Assembly (NCBI GenBank): GCA_003674045.1
Contig: PENC01000005.1
Span: 248,001-312,000 of the forward strand
DNA: 64,000 nucleotides
Direction: 5' to 3'
Origin: Streptomyces griseocarneus
GTDB lineage: Bacteria; Actinomycetota; Actinomycetes; Streptomycetales; Streptomycetaceae
A program made the position numbers and the translations under genes. Numbering within the stretch: the stretch's first letter is position 1; each line of letters opens with the position of its first letter. The notes beneath the pieces were generated by a model that made no database searches, was not told the DNA's origin, and worked only from the letters and a program-made list of their open reading frames with translations. This document shows, in pieces, positions 35,573 through 44,077 of the stretch.

Positions 35573-35754
35573 CCCGGAGGGGGGTTCCGGGTGTGACGGC
35601 GGGTCCCGACGCTACGCCAGTCGGCACAGGGAGTGCTGGACGTCCCACGGGCAGACGTACGGCCGTACGCCTTTCACCCGTCCGGGCAATCCCTTGGGAG
35701 CGCTGGCCGGCACGGCCGCCGTGCGGTGCGGGTGCCTCCGGGCGGCGGGTGCGG
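35573..35754. other. Intergenic region upstream of adnAB
   Basis: About 180 bp holding the adnAB promoter region and the 3' end of the ATL gene. It contains a perfect 14-bp palindrome, CGTACGGCCGTACG, at 35656-35669. I see no unambiguous -10/-35. Confidence 0.4.
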
Positions 35755-36180
35755 TCAGGTGTGAGGAGTCACATCCGGCGTTCCGGGTCCGCCGCCGACG
35801 GCGCCGTCCGTCCCCGAGACGCCGTCCCAGCGCGCCAGGCGCATGGCGAGCCGGGGCACGTGTCCCCCGGCGGAGCGGCCCGCCTCGCGCAGCGGGGTGC
35901 CTTCCTCGCGGTAGCGGGCAAGCGCGCGCAGCTCGTGCCCAGGCAGCAGGACGCCGTCCGAGCGGACGACGCGCCACCAGGGCACCGCGCTGCCGTAGAG
36001 CGCCATGACGCGTCCCACCTGGCGGGGCCCGCCCTCCCCCAGCCACTCGGCGACGTCACCGTAGGTCATCACCCGGCCGGGCGGAATCCGCTCGGCCACG
36101 TCCAGCACCCGCTCCGCGTACTCGGGGAGATCGGCGGCCTCTTCACGGCCCGTCCGTACGTCCTCGCTCACGCGCCCCAT
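35755..36180 (-). CDS. Alkyltransferase-like protein (ATL, MGMT-fold without active Cys)
   Basis: Protein of 141 residues with the DNA-binding fold of O6-methylguanine-DNA methyltransferase. The region IPPGRVMTYGDVAEWLG and QVGRVMALYG match, but the active-site PCHRV is replaced by PWWRVVRSDG, so no alkyl transfer can occur. Such ATL proteins bind O6-alkylguanine and recruit nucleotide excision repair. The start is ATG 36180, with GTG 36171 also possible. It lies upstream of adnAB and is separated from it by a 180-bp gap; M. tuberculosis has a comparable gene (Rv3204) near adnA from memory. The C-terminal ~30 residues are Gly-rich. Confidence 0.9.
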   Translation of the reverse strand: MGRVSEDVRTGREEAADLPEYAERVLDVAERIPPGRVMTYGDVAEWLGEGGPRQVGRVMALYGSAVPWWRVVRSDGVLLPGHELRALARYREEGTPLREAGRSAGGHVPRLAMRLARWDGVSGTDGAVGGGPGTPDVTPHT

Positions 36181-36357
36181 ACTGCCGCACGGCACGCCCG
36201 GCCCGGCGTGCCGGTCTCCCTGCGCCGGGCACGGCAGGATCACCCAGAGTGCGTATCCGTACTACAGGGCGTACGATCCGGAGTCCGCGCCCCCGAAATA
36301 CACCCTGATGCCCCCTCGCCCGGCGGGGCCATGCCACCATCTTCCGGGCGGTGACTG

Positions 36358-39102
36358 GTGATACGAGACCGAGACGAGACGACGGAGCGGGAGCAGGGCG
36401 CGGAACCTCACGGAGGCGACCGCGCCCCCGGAGCGCTGCCCGGCTCCGCGGCCACGGACCCCGAGGGGCAACCGGGCCGCAGGACGGCAGGGCCGCCCGA
36501 GGGGTACCCCTGCGAGGACGGTGAGGCGCACATCGACCAGGTGTCGGGCGACGAGCCGCTGCTCCCCGCGCGCGTGCACCGGCCCGCCGACCTCGTGCGG
36601 CTGTTCCTGGGCATCGTCGGCATCGCCCTCGTCCTGGCCCTCGCGGCCTTCGCCCACGGCACCACGCAGGGCCTGGAGAAGGACATCGGCGAGAGCACCG
36701 GACGGGCGCCGCAGCTGCTGGCGAACTTCGCGGGGCTGGCGGCCAACATCGCCATCTTCATCGTCCCGGTGGCGTTCGCCATCGAGCGGCTCATCAAACG
36801 TGACGGCCTGCGCATCGCCGACGGCGTCCTCGCCGCCGTCCTGGCGCACGGCGTGTCCTTGGCCACCGACCTGTGGGTGGCCGACACCGCGCCCGCCTCG
36901 ATCCGCGACGCGCTGACCCAGCCCGCCCCCACCGGCGGGCTGACCGACCCGGTGCACGGCTATCTGGCGCCCGTCATCGCCTATATGACGGCCGTCGGCA
37001 TGTCCCGGCGGCCGCGCTGGCGGGTCGTGATGTGGGTCGTGCTGCTCCTGGACGCCTTCGCGGTCCTGGTGAACGGCTACACCACACCGTTCTCGATCGT
37101 CACGACCGTGCTGATCGGCTGGACGGTCGCCTACGGCACGCTCTACGCCGTCGGCTCGCCGAACGTGCGGCCCACCGGCCGCCATCTGCTCGCCGGGCTG
37201 CGCCGGGTCGGCTTCAAGCCGGTGACCGCGCTGCGCGCCGAGGACAGCGCCGACGCGGAGCCGCACCACAGCGACCGGGGCCGCCGCTACATCGTCACCC
37301 TGGAGGACGGCCCGCCCCTCGACGTCACGGTCGTCGACCGCGAGCAGCAGGCGCAGGGCTTCTTCTACCGGCTGTGGCAGCGGCTCGCGCTGCGCGGCAT
37401 CACCCAGCCCCGCAGTCTGCAGTCGCTCCGGCAGGCCCTGGAGCAGGAGGCGCTGCTCGCGTACGCGGCCATCGCGGCGGGCGCGAACGCCCCCAAGCTG
37501 ATCGCCACCTCCGAGCTCGGTCCGGACGCCGTGATGCTCGTGTACGAGCACATCGGCGGCCGCACCCTCGGCGCGGTGCCCACCGAGGAGATCACCGACG
37601 AGCTGATGGCCGGTGCCTGGCGACAGGTGCAGGCGCTGCAGTCGCGGCGCATCGCCCACCGCAGGCTCGACGGCGACGCTCTCCTGGTGGATCGTTCCGG
37701 CAATGTCGTCCTCACCGACCTGCGCGGCGGCGAGATCGCCGCCGGCGACCTGGTGCTGCGGATGGACGTCGCGCAGTTGCTCGTCACGCTCGGCCTGCGG
37801 GTCGGCGCGGAGCGCGCGGTGGCCACGGGCGTGGAGGTGCTGGGGCCCGACGCGATCGCCGACAGCCTGCCCCTGCTGCAGCCGCTGGCCCTCACCCGGA
37901 TCAGCCGGGCGACCCTGCGGCAGCTGGCCCGCGAACGCTCGCAGCGCGAGCGGGAGCAGGTCCTGGAGGCCGCCCGCGCGGCCAAGGAGGCACGGGCCGC
38001 CGAGGCGGGCACCGAGCTCCCGGCGGAGGACCGCAAGGCCCTCAAGGCGGAGCGGCAGGCGCAGAAGAAGGCCATGGACGAGGCGCTGGAGGGCGCCCGC
38101 GAGGAGGACCTGCTCGCGCAGATCCGGCGGCAGGTGCTGCTGATCCGGCCGCAGGCGCCGATAGAGCCCGTACGCCTGGAGCGCATCAAGCTGCGGACGC
38201 TGCTGAGCTTCGTGGCGGGCGCCTTCGCCGCGTACTTCCTGCTCTCGCAGATCACCCACGTGCAGTGGGGCGATCTCGTGGCCAAGGCGAACTGGGCCTG
38301 GGTCGCGGTGGCCGTGGCCTTCCAGGCGCTCACCTACGTCGCCGCCACCATGAGCCTGCTCGGCTTCGTGCCGGAGAAGGTGTCGTTCAGCCGCACGATG
38401 CTGGCACAGGTCGCGGGCTCCTTCGTGAAGATCGTGGCACCCGCGGCGGTGGGCGGCGTGGCCCTGAACACGCGGTTCCTGCAGCGCGCGGGGGTCCGGC
38501 CGGGCCTGGCCGTGGCGAGCGTCGGCGCGTCCCAGCTGTTCGGCCTGGCCTGTCACATCGTGCTGCTGCTGTCCTTCGGCTATGTGACGGGCACGGAGCG
38601 CAGCTCCTCGCTCGGCCCCTCCCGCACGATCATCGGCGGCCTGCTGACGGCCGCGGTGCTCGTCCTCGTCGTGGCCGCCGTCCCGGTGCTGCGGAAGTTC
38701 GTCTCGACGCGCGTGCGGTCACTGTTCGCCGGTGTCGTGCCGCGCATGCTGGACGTGCTCCAGCGGCCACAGAAGCTCTTCGCGGGCATCGGCGGCATGC
38801 TGCTGCTGACGGCGGCGAACGTGATGTGCCTGGACGCCTCGATCCGGGCGTTCGGCGGCGACCTGAGCTACGCGAGCATCGCGGTGGTCTTCCTGACGGC
38901 CAACGCGCTGGGTTCGGCGGCGCCGACCCCGGGCGGCGTCGGCGCCGTCGAGATCGCGCTGACCGGTGTGCTGACGATCGCGGGCCTGCCCGCCGAGCAG
39001 GCGACACCCGCCGTGCTGCTGTTCCGCCTGATGACGCTCTGGCTGCCGGTGCTGCCGGGCTGGGTGTCCTTCAGCTACCTGACGCGGAAGAGCGCGATCT
39101 GA
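36358..39102 (+). CDS. Flippase-like (LPG-synthase TM) protein with kinase-like domain
   Basis: A 914-residue membrane protein. The N-terminal part (about 80-260) has six or so helices (LFLGIVGIALVLALAAF, GWTVAYGTLYAVGS). The middle (about 290-500) is kinase-like: VLVYEHIGGRTLG, RIAHRRLDGDALLVD and VVLTDLRGGEIAAGD, the last in place of a DFG motif. The C-terminal half (about 610-905) is the lysylphosphatidylglycerol-synthase TM / flippase-like domain, with GGVGAVEIALTGVL and about eight helices. The aminoacyl-transfer domain of MprF is absent. GTG 36358 is the likely start. Lipid translocation gated by a (pseudo)kinase is inference. Confidence 0.85.
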   Translation: MIRDRDETTEREQGAEPHGGDRAPGALPGSAATDPEGQPGRRTAGPPEGYPCEDGEAHIDQVSGDEPLLPARVHRPADLVRLFLGIVGIALVLALAAFAHGTTQGLEKDIGESTGRAPQLLANFAGLAANIAIFIVPVAFAIERLIKRDGLRIADGVLAAVLAHGVSLATDLWVADTAPASIRDALTQPAPTGGLTDPVHGYLAPVIAYMTAVGMSRRPRWRVVMWVVLLLDAFAVLVNGYTTPFSIVTTVLIGWTVAYGTLYAVGSPNVRPTGRHLLAGLRRVGFKPVTALRAEDSADAEPHHSDRGRRYIVTLEDGPPLDVTVVDREQQAQGFFYRLWQRLALRGITQPRSLQSLRQALEQEALLAYAAIAAGANAPKLIATSELGPDAVMLVYEHIGGRTLGAVPTEEITDELMAGAWRQVQALQSRRIAHRRLDGDALLVDRSGNVVLTDLRGGEIAAGDLVLRMDVAQLLVTLGLRVGAERAVATGVEVLGPDAIADSLPLLQPLALTRISRATLRQLARERSQREREQVLEAARAAKEARAAEAGTELPAEDRKALKAERQAQKKAMDEALEGAREEDLLAQIRRQVLLIRPQAPIEPVRLERIKLRTLLSFVAGAFAAYFLLSQITHVQWGDLVAKANWAWVAVAVAFQALTYVAATMSLLGFVPEKVSFSRTMLAQVAGSFVKIVAPAAVGGVALNTRFLQRAGVRPGLAVASVGASQLFGLACHIVLLLSFGYVTGTERSSSLGPSRTIIGGLLTAAVLVLVVAAVPVLRKFVSTRVRSLFAGVVPRMLDVLQRPQKLFAGIGGMLLLTAANVMCLDASIRAFGGDLSYASIAVVFLTANALGSAAPTPGGVGAVEIALTGVLTIAGLPAEQATPAVLLFRLMTLWLPVLPGWVSFSYLTRKSAI

Positions 39103-39143
39103 CGGACCGCCTCGCACATGCCAGGACGACAGTGGAATCGTCC

Positions 39144-39173
39144 TTGCACCTGCGAGGCGGCAGCGCCTAACGT
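39144..39173 (+). promoter_or_regulatory. Leaderless promoter of the HTH-TOBE regulator
   Basis: TTGCAC (39144-39149) and TAACGT (39168-39173) with an 18-bp spacer. The -10 ends 7 nt before ATG 39181, so transcription would begin at or next to the start codon and the mRNA would be leaderless. There is no ribosome site between them, which agrees. Confidence 0.6.
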
Positions 39174-39180
39174 GACGCAC

Positions 39181-39582
39181 ATGCACTCCTACACGATCGG
39201 CGGCGCGGCACGCCTGCTCGGCGTCAGCCCCGACACCGTGCGCCGGTGGGCCGACGCGGGGCGGATCCCGACGCGCCGGGACGAGACGGGGAAGCGCGCC
39301 ATCGACGGCTCCGACCTGGCGGCCTTCTCCGTCGCCCTGGCCGCGGAGGCGAACGGCCCGGAGGGCGAGGAGACGGGCTACACCACGGCCCGCAACGCCT
39401 TCCCCGGCATCATCACCGCCGTCAAGCTCGGCGACGTGGCCGCCCAGGTGGAGATCCAGGCGGGCCCGCACCGCCTCGTCTCGCTGCTCACCAGGGAGGC
39501 CGTGGAAGAGCTCGGCCTGACCGTCGGCATGGAGGCCGTGGCCCGGGTGAAGGCCACCAACGTGCACATCGACCGCGCTTGA
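39181..39582 (+). CDS. HTH-TOBE molybdate-responsive regulator
   Basis: Protein of 133 residues. The N-terminal half is an excisionase/MerR-like helix-turn-helix (YTIGGAARLLGVSPDTVRRWADAGRIPTRRDE) and the C-terminal half is a TOBE/Mop domain (NAFPGIITAVKLGDVAAQVEIQAG, VARVKATNVHID), which binds molybdate or tungstate. The combination makes a molybdate-sensing regulator. It is followed after 18 nt by modA and likely controls the mod operon. The ATG is placed by the leaderless promoter. Confidence 0.92.
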   Translation: MHSYTIGGAARLLGVSPDTVRRWADAGRIPTRRDETGKRAIDGSDLAAFSVALAAEANGPEGEETGYTTARNAFPGIITAVKLGDVAAQVEIQAGPHRLVSLLTREAVEELGLTVGMEAVARVKATNVHIDRA

Positions 39583-39600
39583 CCGGCACCTGGAGAACCG

Positions 39601-40371
39601 ATGCACCGCACTCCCGTACGCGCCGCCCTGGCCGCGGCACTCGCCCTCCCGCTCCTCGCGGCCTGCAGCAGCGGGAAGAGCGACGGCAAGGCACAGGACA
39701 AGCCCTCCACGACCCTCACGGTGCTCGCCGCCGCGTCACTGACGGACGTCTTCAAGCAGGCGGGTGACGCGTACGAGAAGGGGCACCCGGGCACGAAGGT
39801 GACGTTCTCCTTCGCGGGCTCCCAGGAACTCGCCGCGCAGGTACGCCAGGGCGCGCCCGCGGACGCGCTCGTCACCGCCGACACCAAGACGATGGACGAC
39901 CTGAAGTCGGCGACGGACACCCCGAAGGTCATCGCGAGGAACCGGCTCACCATCGCGACCGCCGAGGGCAACCCGAAGGGCGTCAAGGGCCTCTCCGACC
40001 TCTCCCGCGGCGACCTCAAGGTGGTGCTGGCCGCACCCCAGGTCCCGGTGGGCCGCTACAGCACGAAGGTTCTCGACCAGCAGCACGTGACGGTCAAGCC
40101 GGTGTCCCAGGAGCCGAACGTCCGGGCCGTCCTGAGCAAGGTCTCGCTCGGCGAGGCGGACGCCGGAATCGTCTACCAGACGGACGCGGCCGCGGCGAAG
40201 GGCAAGGTGTCCACCGTCACCGTCCCGGACGCGCAGAACGCCGTGGCCTCCTACCCGGCCGCCACGCTGAAGTCCTCGAAGCACACCGAGGAAGCCGACG
40301 ACTTCGTGAAGTGGCTCGGCTCGGACGAGGCGCAGAAGCTGCTGCGCGCTGCGGGCTTCCAGCAGCCGTGA
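39601..40371 (+). CDS. modA: Molybdate ABC transporter substrate-binding lipoprotein
   Basis: ModA of 256 residues. A lipoprotein signal (ALAAALALPLLAACSSG) places Cys22 at the lipobox, so it is anchored outside the membrane. TVLAAASLTDVFKQAGDAYE is the conserved N-terminal oxyanion-binding strand. GIVYQTDAAAAKGKV and VKWLGSDEAQKLLRAAGF are other family blocks. It delivers molybdate to the ModBC permease. It follows the HTH-TOBE gene by 18 nt and overlaps the modBC start (GTGA) by 4 nt. Confidence 0.95.
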   Translation: MHRTPVRAALAAALALPLLAACSSGKSDGKAQDKPSTTLTVLAAASLTDVFKQAGDAYEKGHPGTKVTFSFAGSQELAAQVRQGAPADALVTADTKTMDDLKSATDTPKVIARNRLTIATAEGNPKGVKGLSDLSRGDLKVVLAAPQVPVGRYSTKVLDQQHVTVKPVSQEPNVRAVLSKVSLGEADAGIVYQTDAAAAKGKVSTVTVPDAQNAVASYPAATLKSSKHTEEADDFVKWLGSDEAQKLLRAAGFQQP

Positions 40372-42317
40372 CCAGCAGGACGCGCCGAGGGCGCACGCCC
40401 TGGGCGCTCGGTATACCCGCCGCGCTGGCGGTGGGCTTCCTGCTCCTGCCACTGATCGGCATCCTGGCCCGCACCCCCTGGGGCACCCTCCCGTCCCGGC
40501 TCGGCTCGCACGACGTCCAGCAGGCACTGGGTCTCTCGGTACTGGTGTCGGGCTGGGCACTGCTGCTGTCGCTCCTGCTGGGCGTCCCACTCGCCTGGCT
40601 GCTGGCCCGGACGGACTTCCCCGGCAAGCCGCTGGTGCGCTGCCTGGTGATGCTGCCGATGGTCCTGCCGCCGACGGTCGCGGGCGTGGCCCTGCTCCAG
40701 GGCTACGGCCGCAAGGGCGTACTGGGCCCGTGGCTGGAGTCCTGGTTCGGCGTCACCCTGCCGTTCTCGACGGCGGGGGCGGTGACGGCGTCGACGTTCG
40801 TCGCGATGCCGTTCCTGGTGATCAGCCTCGAAGGAGCCCTGGCGGGCCTCCACCCCCGCTACGAGGAGACGGCGACGTCCCTGGGAGCGGCGCCCCTGCG
40901 GGTGTTCCGCACCATCACGCTCCCCATGGTGGCCTCCGGCCTCGTCGCGGGAGCGGCACTCAGCTGGGCGAGGGCCCTGGGCGAGTTCGGCGCGACGATC
41001 ACCTTCGCGGGCAACCTCCCCGGCACCACCCAGACCCTCCCCCTCCAGGTCTACCTGCTCCTCCAGGACGACCCGGAGGGAGCGACGGCGGTATCCCTCC
41101 TCCTGCTGGCGATAGCGACAACGGTCCTGCTGTCACTCCGCGGCCGCTGGCTGACACCGAGAACGAAGACGGAGCGGCAGCCGCCGTACCCCGCGCCGGC
41201 AACGCACGAACCGCGCACCCCGACGGACGGCAAGCCGACAACGCACCCCCTGCACACCACCGCGGACAGCAAGCCACGAACACACCCCCTGCACACCGCG
41301 GTCAGCGGGGCGACGACAACGGACCTGGAAGCCCCCGCAGGAACGACGATCGCCGTAGTGGGCCCCAACGGCGCGGGAAAAACCACCCTCCTCCGCGCCC
41401 TCCTGGGCCTCACGGACAGAGCCACGGCCCACCCTCTGACCATTGGCGGCCAGGACGTCGCCGAACTCCCGCCGCACCAGCGGCGCATCGCCTGGGTCCC
41501 CCAGGACAACGCCCTCTTCCCCCACCTCACCGCCCTCGCCAATACGGCGTACGGCCTGCGTGCCCAGGGCGTACCGAAGACGGAAGCCCGCCGCGAGGCG
41601 CAGTACTGGCTCGACCGCCTGGGCGTGGGCGCCCTGGCGGCCCGTCGCCCGGGCGGTCTCAGCGGCGGCCAGGCCCAGCGCGTGGCGCTGGCCCGTGCTC
41701 TGGCGGCCCGGCCGCGTCTCCTCCTGCTGGACGAACCGCTGGCCGCGCTGGACCAGTCGACGCGCGCCGAGGTCCGGCACACGCTGCGCACGCACCTCGC
41801 CGACTTCCCCGGTGTCTGCCTGATGGTCACGCACGACCCCGTGGAGGCCGTGGCGCTGGCCGACCGGGTCCTCGTGCTGGAGGAGGGCCGGACGGTGCAG
41901 TACGCGTCCCCGGCGGAGCTGACGCGGCACCCCCGCTCGTCCTGGGTGGCGCGGATGCTGGGCCGCAACGCCTGGCCGGGCTCGTCCACGGCGGAGGGGA
42001 CGCTGCTGCTCGACGGCGGCGCCAGCCTCGTCGTGGCGGAGCCGCTGCCCGGGGCGGCCGCCGACGGGCTGGCGGTCGTGGGCCCGGAGGCGGTGTCCCT
42101 GCACACCGAACGGCCGACGGGCAGCCCCAGGAACGTCTGGCAGGGCGCAGTCCGCGAAATCGTGGCACAGGGCGGGCGCCTGCGCGTCCTGGTGGCGGGC
42201 GATCCGGACGTCGTGGCGGAGGTGACCCCGTCGGCGGCGGCGGACCTGCGGCTGGCGGAGGGCCTGCCGGTCTGGGTGAGCGTCAAGGCCACGGAGATCA
42301 CGTTCGTGCCCCGGTGA
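40368..42317 (+). CDS. Fused molybdate permease/ATPase ModBC
   Basis: A 649-residue single polypeptide. Residues 1-260 are a ModB-type permease (GFLLLPLIGILARTPWG, with the EAA loop in YEETATSLGAAPLRVFRTI). Residues about 325-560 are the ModC ATPase: Walker A GPNGAGKTTLLRALLG, signature LSGGQAQRVALARALA, Walker B LLLLDEPLAALDQ. A TOBE domain ends it. The linker (about 270-320) has near-repeats, PTTHPLHTTADSK and PRTHPLHTAVSGA. The ATPase N-terminal strand before Walker A is shorter than usual. GTG 40368 overlaps the modA stop. ModB-ModC fusion occurs in some actinobacteria; ATP-driven molybdate import is inferred from family and context. Confidence 0.92.
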   Translation: MTSRTRRGRTPWALGIPAALAVGFLLLPLIGILARTPWGTLPSRLGSHDVQQALGLSVLVSGWALLLSLLLGVPLAWLLARTDFPGKPLVRCLVMLPMVLPPTVAGVALLQGYGRKGVLGPWLESWFGVTLPFSTAGAVTASTFVAMPFLVISLEGALAGLHPRYEETATSLGAAPLRVFRTITLPMVASGLVAGAALSWARALGEFGATITFAGNLPGTTQTLPLQVYLLLQDDPEGATAVSLLLLAIATTVLLSLRGRWLTPRTKTERQPPYPAPATHEPRTPTDGKPTTHPLHTTADSKPRTHPLHTAVSGATTTDLEAPAGTTIAVVGPNGAGKTTLLRALLGLTDRATAHPLTIGGQDVAELPPHQRRIAWVPQDNALFPHLTALANTAYGLRAQGVPKTEARREAQYWLDRLGVGALAARRPGGLSGGQAQRVALARALAARPRLLLLDEPLAALDQSTRAEVRHTLRTHLADFPGVCLMVTHDPVEAVALADRVLVLEEGRTVQYASPAELTRHPRSSWVARMLGRNAWPGSSTAEGTLLLDGGASLVVAEPLPGAAADGLAVVGPEAVSLHTERPTGSPRNVWQGAVREIVAQGGRLRVLVAGDPDVVAEVTPSAAADLRLAEGLPVWVSVKATEITFVPR

Positions 42318-42444
42318 CGATCCGGGCCGGCGGCCACTGCCGAGCCGCGACTACTAACCCGTACGCCCGCACCGCGCGCGCCGCTCACCGCCCGCCCGGA
42401 CGATGGCAGTCGACCCTCTGCCGCCGACCCCCGGGAGTACCGCC

Positions 42445-43968
42445 GTGTCCAGATCCGTACGGGCCGGGGGGCTGCTCACGGCCGCACTGCTGACCCTGGC
42501 GGCGGTCACCGCGGCCGCCGGCTGCGGGAGCGACGGCCGGCCGGCCGCGGCCGCGTCGGAGCCGCAGAAGCTGTCCTGGAAGGCGTGCCCGGCCACGGGC
42601 GGCGGCCAGGGCGACAACGCGGCGGGCAAGGCACCCGGGAACGAGTGGGAGTGCGCGACGCTCCGGGCGCCGCTCGACTACGGCGCCCCCAAAGGCGAGA
42701 CGATCGACATCGCGCTGATCCGCGCCAGGGCCACGGACCCGGCCCACCGGATCGGCTCGCTCGTCTTCAACTTCGGCGGCCCGGGCGGCTCCGGTGTCAC
42801 GACGCTGCCCGCGTTCGCCGACGACTACAAGCGCCTGCGCACACGCTACGACCTGGTCAGCTTCGACCCCCGGGGCGTGGGCCGGAGCAGCGGCGTCACC
42901 TGTATGGGCGACAAGGAGCTGGACGCCTACTACGCCGCCGACGCCACTCCGGACACCGAGGCGAAGCAGCGGGCCCTGCTGGGCCGGGTGGCCAAGTACG
43001 CCGAGGGGTGCGCCAAGCGTTCGGGAAAGATCCTCCCCCATGTGGGGACGGCGAACGCGGCGCGTGACATGGATCTGCTCCGCCAGGTGCTGGGCGAGGA
43101 GAAACTGCATTACTTCGGTGTCTCGTACGGCACGGAACTCGGCGGCGTCTACGCACATTTGTTTCCGGCCAAGGTCGGCCGCGCCCTCTTCGACGGGGTG
43201 GTGGACCCGACGAGCGACGCCGAGCAGGGCGCCCTCGCCCAGGCGAAGGGCTTCCAGCTGGCCCTGGGCAACTACCTGGAGTCCTGCGGGAAGACCTCCG
43301 ACAACTGCCCGACCGAGCAGCAGATCAACGACCTGCTGCGGCGGCTGGACCGGCAGCCGGTCCCGGGCACCGGGGGGCGGGTCCTGACGCGGGCGCTCGC
43401 CACCGGCGGCATCGCACAGGCGCTGTACTCCAAGGACTTCTGGGACTACCTCACCGAGGGCATCGAGGACGCCGGGAACGGCGACGGCAGACTGCTGCTG
43501 TCGCTCGCCGACTCGCTGAACGGGCGCGGCCAGGACGGGCACTACAACACGCTCCAGTCCGCCCTGAACGCCGTCACCTGTGCCGACAGCGTCCAGCGCT
43601 ACACGGCGGGTGAGATCGCCACGAAGGTGCCCGCGTTCCGCCGGGCGTCGTCCGTCTTCGGCGACTTCATGGCCTGGAGCCTCACGCAGTGCACCAGTTG
43701 GCCTGTGAAGGGCGAGTGGCGCACGCCCGACGTGAACGCGAAGGGCGCGGCACCCGTTCTCGTGGTCGGCAACACCGGCGATCCGGCGACTCCTTACGAG
43801 GGAGCGCACCGGATGGCCCAGGCGCTGGGTCCGGGCGTAGGAGTCGAGCTCACGTACCGCGGCCAGGGTCATGGTGCATACGACAGCGGTAATGCGTGTG
43901 TCAAGGACGCTGTGGACGCCTACCTGTTGGACGGTACGGTTCCTCAACCGGGCAAGATCTGCTCATAG
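42445..43968 (+). CDS. Secreted TAP-like alpha/beta hydrolase lipoprotein (first paralog)
   Basis: Extracellular alpha/beta hydrolase of 507 residues, the tripeptidyl-aminopeptidase-like family. The signal peptide ends in TLAAVTAAAGC, a lipobox. FNFGGPGGSG is the oxyanion region, FGVSYGTELGG the nucleophile elbow (Ser), VVGNTGDPATPYE the acid (Asp), and RGQGHGAYDSG the catalytic His. The TAP-like C-terminal domain is present. GTG 42445 has GGAG at 7-nt spacing; an upstream ATG 42403 would add 14 residues before the signal peptide. Homologues release N-terminal tripeptides, but specificity here is not shown. A close paralog is at 45261. Confidence 0.9.
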   Translation: MSRSVRAGGLLTAALLTLAAVTAAAGCGSDGRPAAAASEPQKLSWKACPATGGGQGDNAAGKAPGNEWECATLRAPLDYGAPKGETIDIALIRARATDPAHRIGSLVFNFGGPGGSGVTTLPAFADDYKRLRTRYDLVSFDPRGVGRSSGVTCMGDKELDAYYAADATPDTEAKQRALLGRVAKYAEGCAKRSGKILPHVGTANAARDMDLLRQVLGEEKLHYFGVSYGTELGGVYAHLFPAKVGRALFDGVVDPTSDAEQGALAQAKGFQLALGNYLESCGKTSDNCPTEQQINDLLRRLDRQPVPGTGGRVLTRALATGGIAQALYSKDFWDYLTEGIEDAGNGDGRLLLSLADSLNGRGQDGHYNTLQSALNAVTCADSVQRYTAGEIATKVPAFRRASSVFGDFMAWSLTQCTSWPVKGEWRTPDVNAKGAAPVLVVGNTGDPATPYEGAHRMAQALGPGVGVELTYRGQGHGAYDSGNACVKDAVDAYLLDGTVPQPGKICS

Positions 43969-44077
43969 GACACATAGCACGTATCACCGGTGGCCCGATC
44001 GCCGTGGGCTCGAATGTCAGTGGCCCGAACTACGATCGTCAGCACAGGAGTTCCGTGACGGACGGTCGGGGGACAAG

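Noticed and set aside
36262..38556. 764-codon minus-strand frame opposite the flippase gene
   Set aside because: His/Arg/Gly-rich shadow; the plus strand has membrane helices and recognisable domains.
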